From the NCBI GenBank assembly GCA_963422705.1, contig OY730443.1, positions 372,001-436,000 of the forward strand: 64,000 nucleotides of DNA. The letters are read 5' to 3'. A program made the position numbers and the translations under genes. Shown piece after piece: positions 42,824-50,363 of this stretch; the stretch's first letter is position 1; each line of letters begins with the position of its first letter. The stretch is from G963422705 sp963422705 (GTDB lineage: Bacteria > Poribacteria > WGA-4E > WGA-3G). The notes under the pieces are model-generated. The model saw only the letters and a program-made list of their open reading frames with translations. It had not been told where the DNA came from and ran no database searches.

Positions 42824-43036
42824 CTACAAACTGCCGCTGCTTTGCCTCGACGGTGCCCAAAAACTGCCGCTGCTTCGCCTCGACGGTGCCCAACAATTGG
42901 AGCCGTGTCCGTGATTGGGATTGCAATCATAGTACACTTGTGTCTGCGGATGGTATCCGCATCTGGCCCTATGGACTTCAGAATTGTCCACCTCACCCTT
43001 GCAGTAGCCCGCACAAACGGACTTATCATCTTGCAT
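42824..43036 (-). CDS. Cys/His-repeat frame without membrane anchor (likely remnant)
   Basis: From ATG 43036 the 70-residue frame starts directly with the repeat (QDDKSVCAGYCKGEV) and ends in two WAPSR(R/Q)SSGS units from a 33-bp tandem repeat. It lacks the membrane anchor present in its paralogues and has no ribosome site. Its ATG lies inside a sequence shared with the 16S rRNA fragment at 46.2 kb, so the 5' part of the gene was apparently replaced. It is probably a decayed paralogue. Confidence 0.5.
   Translation of the reverse strand: MQDDKSVCAGYCKGEVDNSEVHRARCGYHPQTQVYYDCNPNHGHGSNCWAPSRRSSGSFWAPSRQSSGSL
42831..42896. repeat. 33-bp tandem repeat, two copies
   Basis: Two units of 33 bases (42831-42863 and 42864-42896) differ at two positions. 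The period is a multiple of three and each unit encodes a WAPSR-SSGS segment. Confidence 0.88.
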
Positions 43037-43070
43037 GCCTCATCCACAAAAAGGCTACTGAAATTATACG
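43019..43070 (-). pseudogene. Short degenerate remnant of a 16S rRNA 5' end
   Basis: On the minus strand this reads TTTTTATGG, CGTATAAT, a diverged part, then GTGGATGAGGCATGCAAG. The same blocks occur in the same order in the larger 16S fragment at 46.05-46.23 kb. The central conserved part is lost. It sits at the start of a Cys/His-repeat frame. Confidence 0.65.
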
Positions 43071-43402
43071 CCATAAAAACCGGGTTGTCACATTAAAAAT
43101 CAAGATAAATGAGGAATTTTCGGGAAAAAGTGCGGTTTCTACCGGAAAAAGTGCGTTTTTGCCAAATTTTTCGCTTTTTTTTCAAAAAAATATGTTCACG
43201 TTAAAGATTTTACGGATGCTCGTGCAAAATCCACGCATTTTTCGCGCATGACATCAACCGCAGTTAAAATGGATTTCTGCAACTCTGTCACCACGTCCGG
43301 ACGATTTTTGCAGCGGGCCCTGTTTCAACATGCGAGAATCAATACCCGTCGTGGGAAGATCGTGCCAACCAAACGATAGGGTTCACTCTGTCGTAGCGTT
43401 CG
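43071..43402. other. Non-coding AT-rich stretch in the island
   Basis: No gene is supported. GGAAAAAGTGCG occurs twice within about 35 bases near 43129-43160. Nothing else is recognised. Confidence 0.6.
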
Positions 43403-43603
43403 TCAGTCTAACGGATAGAATCGGTTGTATGCCAAAATCCGACGGTAGTAGGCTTCGGAATCAAAATCTATGACAGGAACGGAGATTTCACGCCTCACTG
43501 CCGTATACGGAACAACCTTGACAGAGACGACTTCCGGTTGCGTTCCCGATGGACGCAACCCGAAGAACACGACGAGCAATAATACAAATGCGCCCGCAAT
43601 CAA
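43403..43603 (-). CDS. Small membrane-anchored protein, 5' end unclear
   Basis: The 66-codon frame begins with TTG at 43603 and has a membrane segment (IAGAFVLLLVVFFGL) followed by a hydrophilic part ending YRRILAYNRFYPLD. No ribosome site precedes the TTG. A tandem ATG at 43646/43643 lies upstream in another frame; deleting one T from the T4 run near 43606 would join them into one longer anchor. It is either a frameshifted gene or uses a rare start. It lies just after the secreted Cys-rich gene. Confidence 0.45.
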   Translation of the reverse strand: MIAGAFVLLLVVFFGLRPSGTQPEVVSVKVVPYTAVRREISVPVIDFDSEAYYRRILAYNRFYPLD

Positions 43604-43656
43604 AAGAACACAGGCGCGTTTGTTGAAGTTGTGTCTTAGACATCATCGGGCTACCA

Positions 43657-45113
43657 TTACCAACACCTTGAATCCGTTTTCGCGGAACAGTCCGGCGTCG
43701 ACGACGTACACTTTCGCCACGATTGACTGCAGCCCGAACGACGGCACGTCCGCACCCTGTGTTGATTCTCTGAGTACGACGCATACGGGCCACACGACCA
43801 ATAACTTGAACCACACGCAGAACACGGCCCGACGCGATGCTCGGTTGAAGAACTCACCGACGCCGTGCAACGGGGGCGCCAGCAGGCAACAGTCGATGGG
43901 GGCGGTGGTGCTGGATACGAATGAGTATGTCCATCACACGCAAAGAAATCTGTCACGGTGCAGGAGTTGTCGTTAGAATCGGTTTCGGAACAACTCGCTT
44001 GCAGTGCGTGGTAGCTGGCACCATTCGCGGAACCACTATGGCTGCCGCAGGCATACGTGATGCTGCCACTGCCCGGACCACTGCCTGAACCGCTATCTGA
44101 ACCGCTATCCGAACCGCTATCCGAACCACTATCTGAACCGCTATCTGAACCACTATCCGAACCGCCGTTGTTGTTCGTGCCGCCGTAAGTCGGGCTGCCA
44201 GAGGGGGCACAACAGCAGTAATTGTGTCCGCATTCGCCGGGGACACCCGACGGAGATCTTGTGGAACAGGAACCTGTATCTGTGCACCAGTTCTGGTCCG
44301 GATTGTTAGAACAACCCAGTCCAGAACCCTTGCTACCGCTGTTAGAGCCATGGAGCAAACAACTACCTTGGCAAATGTAGTACCTCTCCCGACAAGTACC
44401 GACGCCACCGTGGTGATTGATAATATCGGCACCACATGTGACTAAATGATAATCTCTATTCGGAAGGGCTGCCTCACAATTCTGATGTCCGCATTCATAA
44501 GCTTTAGGCATATCCTTCTCTACTGTTACATTTAACACTTTTGTTTCAGCTGTTGGGGAATAACTGAATACGACGGATCCTGATGTCTGAAAACCGGTAT
44601 TTAAAATGACAATACCGCCCCCACCAGAAACTGCTACTACCGTTCCGGATCCATTCAACGTGTAGGCACCCACTGCGGTAGTGGATTGTTTTGATGTTAC
44701 ACTTTTACGGGTTGTGGCTCCCCACGCATCACCGCCTCCCAAAACATAGTCCAGTAGCGTTATGCTATTGATTTCAAATCCAGGACCCATCGTCATCTCA
44801 AAGTCTGGTCCCGACACATTGCCCTCAACTGTAACACCAACGACTCCTGTCCCCTTAGTGCCTTGTGATGTTGTCACCTTCCCGAAGATGCTCGCAGGAT
44901 CCGGTTTTTCGTCTGAGGGCGCGAGGTATGGATACATTGCACCGAGATTTTTCCACTCCCACTTCTCAGTGATTGTAGAATCAGAAGAGCCTTCAAACCA
45001 ACCACCGTCAAAACTACTCACACAACTTGGCACTCCAGTGGATTCCAAACCAAATACCATAAACGGGACTGAGAGGAGGAGGTTTAGTGCAAAAAAACGG
45101 TTAAGACGCTCAT
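43657..45113 (-). CDS. Secreted Cys-rich protein, signal peptide out of frame
   Basis: The main frame from ATG 45060 has 467 residues: a beta-rich N-terminal part, then Cys/His-rich modules (ECGHQNC, HLVTCGADI, CGHNYCCC), an acidic Ser-Asp-Gly linker, and a final block with CxxxC ... HRVGPCSACGSSYWSC ... HRVRTCRRSGC. A proper start, ATG 45113 after AAAGGAGA, reads MSVLTV and then a T7 run (45091-45097); one extra T would continue in the main frame as FFALNLLLSVPFMVFG, a complete signal peptide. The gene is thus frameshifted, slips during transcription, or carries a sequencing error. It overlaps the preceding stop region. Confidence 0.7.
44087..44164 (-). repeat. 12-bp tandem repeat encoding a Ser-Asp-Ser-Gly linker
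   Basis: Six to seven near-identical 12-base units encode the SDSG linker inside the secreted Cys-rich protein. Confidence 0.9.
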
Positions 45114-45117
45114 CTGT

Positions 45118-46002
45118 TTATCTCCTTTGTATTTCTGCTTCGAGTTCTTTGACAACTTCAGCAATTAAGTCTTCATCCCACGGACCCGGAGACGGGCGAC
45201 CCGGTTTTTCAAGTGCATTAAGCAACTCTACCTCTTTGCGGGCAATCTCTTGGAGTTCTCTTTGGGTGGGCTGTCGCGTCCACGTGACGGCGCTCGAAAC
45301 GTTTGGCACGGGACCGGAGGCTTTGCGCTCCAGTTCAGATAACCACTCCTTCGCGAGTTCAACAACACCAGTAGCATAGTCCACTGTCGGAAATGGTTTG
45401 CCCTCCAACGTAACCATCTTTGTTTGTTCTGGCGTCAGTCGAAGCGGGTTTTGAGAGATGATGTGTTGTAAGACTCTATGGCGCGCCCATTCTTCATTAG
45501 TGAGTTTATAATAGTCTTGTCCAGGGACTTCTTCTGTAGTCCATTTTGTCTCATACCGAGGAACATTATACTCAAAAAGTGAAGCTTTTCCATTTTCATC
45601 CCATCTGTACCCGTAGCCTTTTGGTGGTGGTTCAAGCCTTAAGTCTGCCCAAAACTTTCGTATCTCTGCTTTCTGTCCTTTCGTTAAGACTCTTTCCCCA
45701 GAAGACGCTATAGGAAGTTGTGCCAACGTTTTCGGTGGCATCAGGGCATCAACATGCGGGCCCTCGTGCGATGTGCCATCAGCGTGGAAGTGTCCACCTG
45801 GCGAGGTATCCCCCTCGTTTACTTCTGCCGTGGTCGGGTTCTGTTTCTCATCCCATTGCTTGACGCGTTGCTGCGTCTCGGCAAGGTTTGCGGTGTCTTG
45901 GCGTTTGACATGCTGCATGTAAAGCAGGCTACCGACAACGCAAAAGATAAAGAGTACTAACGCACCGATAAACAGGCGGTTGCTGAAAAGTTCTTTGAAC
46001 AT
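45118..46002 (-). CDS. Membrane-anchored protein with HFHADGTSHEGPH motif
   Basis: The ATG at 46002 follows AAAGGAG. The 294-residue product has a membrane anchor (LFIGALVLFIFCVVGSLLYM) followed by a Gln/Lys-rich linker, a His-rich motif (GGHFHADGTSHEGPH) that may bind metal, and a helical C-terminal half with no recognised family. It is the first gene of the minus-strand unit, starting about 45 bases beyond the 16S rRNA fragment, and its stop lies just before the start of the secreted Cys-rich gene, so the two are coupled. Confidence 0.8.
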   Translation of the reverse strand: MFKELFSNRLFIGALVLFIFCVVGSLLYMQHVKRQDTANLAETQQRVKQWDEKQNPTTAEVNEGDTSPGGHFHADGTSHEGPHVDALMPPKTLAQLPIASSGERVLTKGQKAEIRKFWADLRLEPPPKGYGYRWDENGKASLFEYNVPRYETKWTTEEVPGQDYYKLTNEEWARHRVLQHIISQNPLRLTPEQTKMVTLEGKPFPTVDYATGVVELAKEWLSELERKASGPVPNVSSAVTWTRQPTQRELQEIARKEVELLNALEKPGRPSPGPWDEDLIAEVVKELEAEIQRR

Positions 46003-46044
46003 GTTAAAGACTCCTTTATTATTTGGATTTTATATTACAATTTA

Positions 46045-46229
46045 GGTTAGCGCAGTCATACCCGCTCTGTGTGGGCATAGTTATCCCCATCTCAGAGGTA
46101 GATTATCCACGCGTTACTCACCCTTTCGACACTTTCCACCGGACAAAAGTTCGATTTCTCGTTCGGCTTGCATGCCTCATCCACGCCGCCAGCGTTCGTC
46201 CTGAGCCGGTATCATACGCTCCATAAAAA
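46045..46229 (-). pseudogene. 5' fragment of a 16S rRNA gene
   Basis: On the minus strand this reads as the first 180 or so bases of 16S rRNA: a diverged 27F site (GCGTATGATACCGGCTCAG), then GGACGAACGCTGGCGGCG, GTGGATGAGGCATGCAAG, GGGTGAGTAACGCGTGG and CTGAGATGGGGATAAC in the right order. The rest of the gene is absent; the sequence stops just before the gene at 46002. Substitutions at nearly invariant positions (27F site, GTCGAAAGGG in place of GGCGAACGGG) suggest a non-functional fragment. The sequence is of PVC type. Confidence 0.92.
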
Positions 46230-46345
46230 TATCGAAATGCCGCTTCCGTTCACTTGAAAGCAAGCGCATTCACAAGTTGTAAATCGGCACGTCACGTTCA
46301 CTAGTTCACTTTCAAAGAACCGAAAACCTTCTACTGAAAAAAGGC
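46230..46345 (-). other. Probable rRNA operon leader
   Basis: Directly upstream of the 16S fragment on the minus strand, the sequence contains GGTTCTTTGAAAGTGAAC and a GTGCCG ... CGGAAGCGGCA pairing, as expected for a pre-16S leader. This is an inference from position and style; no complete rRNA operon is here to compare. Confidence 0.5.
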
Positions 46346-46346
46346 T

Positions 46347-46410
46347 AACGAAACCGCGGGGAGAATTACTTGACAGTTTAAGCAGAATGTGCCATACTTT
46401 CGAATATGAG
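46347..46410 (+). repeat. 64-bp direct repeat, right border of island
   Basis: Matches 40001-40064 with three differences. It lies directly upstream of the ManD-type gene and supplies its promoter. Confidence 0.93.
46370..46398 (+). promoter_or_regulatory. Sigma-70 promoter for the ManD-type gene
   Basis: TTGACA (46370-46375) and CATACT (46393-46398) are 17 bases apart. The gene starts 60 bases downstream. Confidence 0.75.
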
Positions 46411-46458
46411 TATCTGATTCCCTCTACTACCATTCCTGAAAGTTAACGGACGGTTCAT

Positions 46459-47655
46459 ATGGAAAATTTGAAAATCACAAACGTTAAAACGATTCTAATC
46501 GCGCCTGATGGAATTCGCCTTGTTGTTGTCAAGGTAGAAACCAGTGAACCGGGGTTATACGGCATCGGCTGTGCAACCTTCACGCAACGTCCACTTGCTG
46601 TTGCGACTGCCGTTGACGAATATCTTAAACCTTTTCTTATTGGGAAAGAACCAAGTAACATAGAGGATATTTTTCAGACAAGTTTTGTCAGTTCCTATTG
46701 GCGAAACGGACCTGTGCTGAACAACGCTCTCAGTGGTGTTGATATTGCCTTGTGGGACATTCTAGGAAAACGTGCCGGCATACCGCTCTATCAATTGCTC
46801 GGTGGGAAGTGCAGAACAGCGGTACCTCTCTATGCGCACGCCGGCGGAAGCGATTTCCAACAAGTAACAGAAAATATTCAACGTTATATGGAACAAGGCT
46901 ATCGCTATGTGCGCGCACAAGTGGCAATACCGGGCTATTCTACCTACGGTGCATCGGGCGGTGGCACCCCCGCTTTTGAACCGACGCCTTATACCAATAC
47001 CGTCATCAAGCTATTTGCGCATTTACGGGAGCAGTTGGGAGATGGCGTAGAACTTCTCCACGATGTGCATGAGCGTATTCCTCCAATTCAGGCGATTAAT
47101 CTCGCCAAAGCGTTGGAACCTTATCACCTCTTTTTCTTGGAGGACCCGTTTGCTCCGGAGGATGTCGACTATTTCCAATTGATGCGCCAACAGACAAGCA
47201 CCCCCATCGCAATGGGGGAGTTGTTTAACAACCCGAATGAGTACGTCCCTCTTATCAAGGAACGCCTCATCGATTTCATTCGCGTGCATATCTCACAAAT
47301 CGGCGGCATCAGTCCTGCGAGGAAGTTAGCTGCCCTGTGCGAATTTTTCGGGGTGCGCACGGCCTGGCACGGACCGGGTGATGTATCCCCGGTCGGCCAT
47401 GCAGCGAATGTCGCCTTGGATTTGGCATGTTACAATTTCGGCATTCAGGAGCAACACGTCTTTGGTGAAAACACGAAAGCGGTTTTTCCGGGGTGCCCTG
47501 AAATTCGTGATGGGTGTTATTGGGTAAACGAAGCCCCCGGACTCGGTATCGATATCAATGAAAAACTCGCTGCGAGATTTCCGTTCCCGGAACATCCGCT
47601 TAACGGGGGATGGGCACCTGTCCGAAGGATGGATGGAACTGTTATTCGCCCATAG
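46459..47655 (+). CDS. Enolase-superfamily sugar acid dehydratase (ManD/RspA type)
   Basis: The 398-residue protein belongs to the mandelate racemase group of the enolase superfamily and is closest in style to D-mannonate dehydratase/RspA. It has the N-terminal capping domain with NALSGVDIALWDILGKRAG, the metal and catalytic residues in HDVHERI, FLEDPFAPED and MGELFNNP, the HISQIGGI segment and the C-terminal AWHGPGDVSPVGHAAN. These enzymes remove water from sugar acids; many members have little activity and unknown roles, so the substrate is not certain. The ATG lacks a clear ribosome site. Confidence 0.93.
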   Translation: MENLKITNVKTILIAPDGIRLVVVKVETSEPGLYGIGCATFTQRPLAVATAVDEYLKPFLIGKEPSNIEDIFQTSFVSSYWRNGPVLNNALSGVDIALWDILGKRAGIPLYQLLGGKCRTAVPLYAHAGGSDFQQVTENIQRYMEQGYRYVRAQVAIPGYSTYGASGGGTPAFEPTPYTNTVIKLFAHLREQLGDGVELLHDVHERIPPIQAINLAKALEPYHLFFLEDPFAPEDVDYFQLMRQQTSTPIAMGELFNNPNEYVPLIKERLIDFIRVHISQIGGISPARKLAALCEFFGVRTAWHGPGDVSPVGHAANVALDLACYNFGIQEQHVFGENTKAVFPGCPEIRDGCYWVNEAPGLGIDINEKLAARFPFPEHPLNGGWAPVRRMDGTVIRP

Positions 47656-47912
47656 TCACATATGTTGTGTATAATTTATGTGATGCTTGTTTGGGCATAT
47701 CTGAAGCCTTATCTCTAAACATGGGCTAGATGACGATACCTCTATCGCGCTGGGACTTAGTGAAGCAGACTTGCAACCCTATAACAAATTCCCGTTTATG
47801 GTTTAATTTGCCGGTGGGCGCTCTCTTAGAAACGTTCCAACGTTCTCCTAGTAGACTTGCTATTTGATTTTTTCTATACTTTACACCGAAAAATAAAAGG
47901 AGGTGGCGAAAC

Positions 47913-49322
47913 ATGAAGACTCACGTACTGAAACTGAGCGAGCAAGAGATGCGGGATTTCATCATCAATGGGTACGTCAAGCTGAAAACTGACTTTCCGC
48001 CGAGTTTTCACGAGAGAATCTACCAGCAGCTAGATGATATGTTTGAACAAACAGGCAATTTGGGCAACAATGTCCTTCCGCTCATACAGGAAATTCAAGA
48101 TGTCTTCGAGCACCCGGCCGTTCACGGTGCGATGCAAGAGGTACTCGGTCCAAACTATGTGATGCATCCACACCGGTACTGTCATCACAATCAGCAAGGG
48201 AGCAAAGGACAGAATTTTCATAAGGATTCCTACGAAGGCGATGAGCAGATTCGTAGGCACCGGTGCCGATGGACAATGGCATTTTATTATCCGCAGAATG
48301 TTACCGAAGATATGGGGGCCACCGCCATATTACCCGGTTCTCACTATTATGATACCGGGGCGAGCGCACACGAGCAGACGGAATTAGCACTCTGTGGAGA
48401 AGCAGGCACGGTGACGATTGTCCACTACGATATCTGGCACCGGGCGATGCCGAATCGGAGCGGCAAAAAACGGTATATGTTGAAGTTCCTCTTCTCTCGA
48501 TTAGACGAACCTAAAATGCCATCATGGAAAAGTACGGTGCCTGAATGGGAGCATCTCGGTAACGGCGCCGATGTGGAAAAACACCCAGTTATGTGGGAAT
48601 CGATATGGAATTGGTTTTATGGAAAAGAAAATGGGGCGACAGCCAATGTAACACAGACTGAGCTGGACATCCTGTTAGAAACGTTGCAACAGGATGACGA
48701 AAAAGAACGTTTGAACGCTGCCTATTGCTTAGGTAAAATTGGAAAATCTGCCGTTCCTGCATTAAATCAGGCACTGCATGGTTCATCCGGCTCTGTCCGA
48801 AACTACGCCGGTTATGCCTTAAGCGTTGCAGGTGCCGCCGCAATCCCGACGTTGATTGACGGGCTGGATGCTTCGTCAGATTCGATTCGGGCAACCGCGG
48901 CGTTTGCCTTGGCGGATATGGGAAAAACTGCGGAAGAGGCACTGCTCGCATTGACAAATGCCGCTCAAGATAATTCCGAATGGGTCCGGCGGCATGCAAT
49001 CGAGGGATTAGGCATTATCGGACAACACGTTGTCAAGGAGAACGATTTAGGAGAAGCCGTACAGATGCTGATTGGCGGCTTGCAGGATGATTACTACTGG
49101 GTGCGCGACAACGCTGCGCGCGCTTTAGCAAAACTCGGCGTACTGTCTGAACCGGCAATTCCTACCCTTATTACGAAACTAAAAGATGAAAACCGATACG
49201 TCCGTTTTCACGCTGCATTGGCGTTAAAGGAGATTAAAACACCTGTAGCGCAAGAGGCGCTTTTCAACCATCTGTTTGCCTCGCGATGGTGCTCGCTCAC
49301 GACGCGTGGAACGCCGTATTAG
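47913..49322 (+). CDS. Phytanoyl-CoA dioxygenase fused to HEAT repeats
   Basis: Residues 1-230 are a PhyH-type Fe(II)/2-oxoglutarate dioxygenase with the iron triad His103/Asp105 (NFHKDSYEGD) and His176 (HYDIWHRAMPN). Residues 250-455 are about six HEAT/PBS-lyase-like repeats (AAYCLGKIGKSAVPALNQAL, AAFALADMGKTAEEALLAL, AARALAKLGVLSEPAIPTL). Such repeats bind proteins or nucleic acid, so the fusion may direct the oxygenase to a partner. The ATG follows AAAGGAGG. PhyH proteins are greatly expanded in Poribacteria, mostly with unknown substrates. Confidence 0.93.
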   Translation: MKTHVLKLSEQEMRDFIINGYVKLKTDFPPSFHERIYQQLDDMFEQTGNLGNNVLPLIQEIQDVFEHPAVHGAMQEVLGPNYVMHPHRYCHHNQQGSKGQNFHKDSYEGDEQIRRHRCRWTMAFYYPQNVTEDMGATAILPGSHYYDTGASAHEQTELALCGEAGTVTIVHYDIWHRAMPNRSGKKRYMLKFLFSRLDEPKMPSWKSTVPEWEHLGNGADVEKHPVMWESIWNWFYGKENGATANVTQTELDILLETLQQDDEKERLNAAYCLGKIGKSAVPALNQALHGSSGSVRNYAGYALSVAGAAAIPTLIDGLDASSDSIRATAAFALADMGKTAEEALLALTNAAQDNSEWVRRHAIEGLGIIGQHVVKENDLGEAVQMLIGGLQDDYYWVRDNAARALAKLGVLSEPAIPTLITKLKDENRYVRFHAALALKEIKTPVAQEALFNHLFASRWCSLTTRGTPY

Positions 49323-49448
49323 AACGGTTGGCGCTGCTAACAGTAGCATCCTTCGATTGCTCTCTACCGCTGTCATTGTAAACGGCCCAGTCGCAAATCA
49401 ATGTCGCTCCGGAGTGTGACTCAACCGTGGAAAAGGACGCTACGCAAA

Positions 49449-50210
49449 TTATGAGATGCGTGTTTTTCCTCCTAGGCGTTGATTGGCTAAAATATAGTTA
49501 CTAAGAGAACAGAGGGCAATTGCGGTATAACCGTTATCAGCAAGATATGCCATATAGGTTTCAAACATCTCAGGCGCCGTGTGTACCCAGGGATGCTCGA
49601 TATCTGGGACCCCATGGAAGGTAAGAATTGGAATGTTTCCATCTGTTGCTTGCGAAAGTGCCCAAGTGAAATCGTCAAAATCCCAATTGGGGCCCGAAGC
49701 CCCGGTAGTGGGGATGAGAAGTGGATGGTGCTGGTTCGGATTATAAGCGGGCCCGCGCCCACCTTCCCCATTGTAAGGAAATTCAGGGGCAACACCGCGA
49801 CGGGCAAAGTGGAAGCCGTGCGAAGCAATTACCTCAACAGCCGCTTCCCCGTGACTATAGCCCGGGTAACAGAAGGTTGTCGGACGCGAAATCCCATATT
49901 CCGCGCAACGCGCATCAATATGCTGTAAATCCGCTTGAAGTTCCTCAGCAGATTGTTGCGTGACGTTGCGGTGGTAACGGGTGTGGTTACCAATTTCAAA
50001 ACCTGCTTCGTGTAAGCCGCGCACCTCTTCCCATGTCATGTATGCCTCTTTATTCGTGAGAAACCCGAGTCCTTCGGTGATGTAAAATGTCGCACCAAAG
50101 CCGTATTGACTTAAAAGTGGAGCGACGAAAGTCGCTTGTGATTTGCAGCCATCATCAAAGGTGAGAACAACGAGTTTATCAGGGATTGGTTCCCGTCGTG
50201 TATATCTCAT
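49449..50210 (-). CDS. Polysaccharide deacetylase (NodB/CE4 family)
   Basis: The 253-residue protein has the CE4 motifs in order: LTFDDGC (Asp19/Asp20), the metal-binding GNHTRYH (His76, His80), the FCYPGYSHG segment and the late TFHGVPD. It probably removes N-acetyl or related groups from a glycan. There is no signal peptide, so it is either cytoplasmic or exported by an unknown route. Genes on both sides are on the other strand, so it is a single-gene unit. Confidence 0.95.
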   Translation of the reverse strand: MRYTRREPIPDKLVVLTFDDGCKSQATFVAPLLSQYGFGATFYITEGLGFLTNKEAYMTWEEVRGLHEAGFEIGNHTRYHRNVTQQSAEELQADLQHIDARCAEYGISRPTTFCYPGYSHGEAAVEVIASHGFHFARRGVAPEFPYNGEGGRGPAYNPNQHHPLLIPTTGASGPNWDFDDFTWALSQATDGNIPILTFHGVPDIEHPWVHTAPEMFETYMAYLADNGYTAIALCSLSNYILANQRLGGKTRIS

Positions 50211-50363
50211 GCTATAAACCCTTTTGCTTTTAAGAAATTTTGGTGTGTTTTCCCTATCTGCATTTTATATGAAACATCCCTTTTTGTGAAGAAAAACGCG
50301 GTATTTTTTTGACAAAAATTCAGAAATACGATAACATAAGAAGAAAATTGGGAGATATAAACC

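Noticed and set aside
43488..43976. Frames on both strands overlapping the end of the secreted Cys-rich gene
   Set aside because: They shadow the real gene and the small membrane gene; composition is Arg/Thr-rich and no start signals are present.
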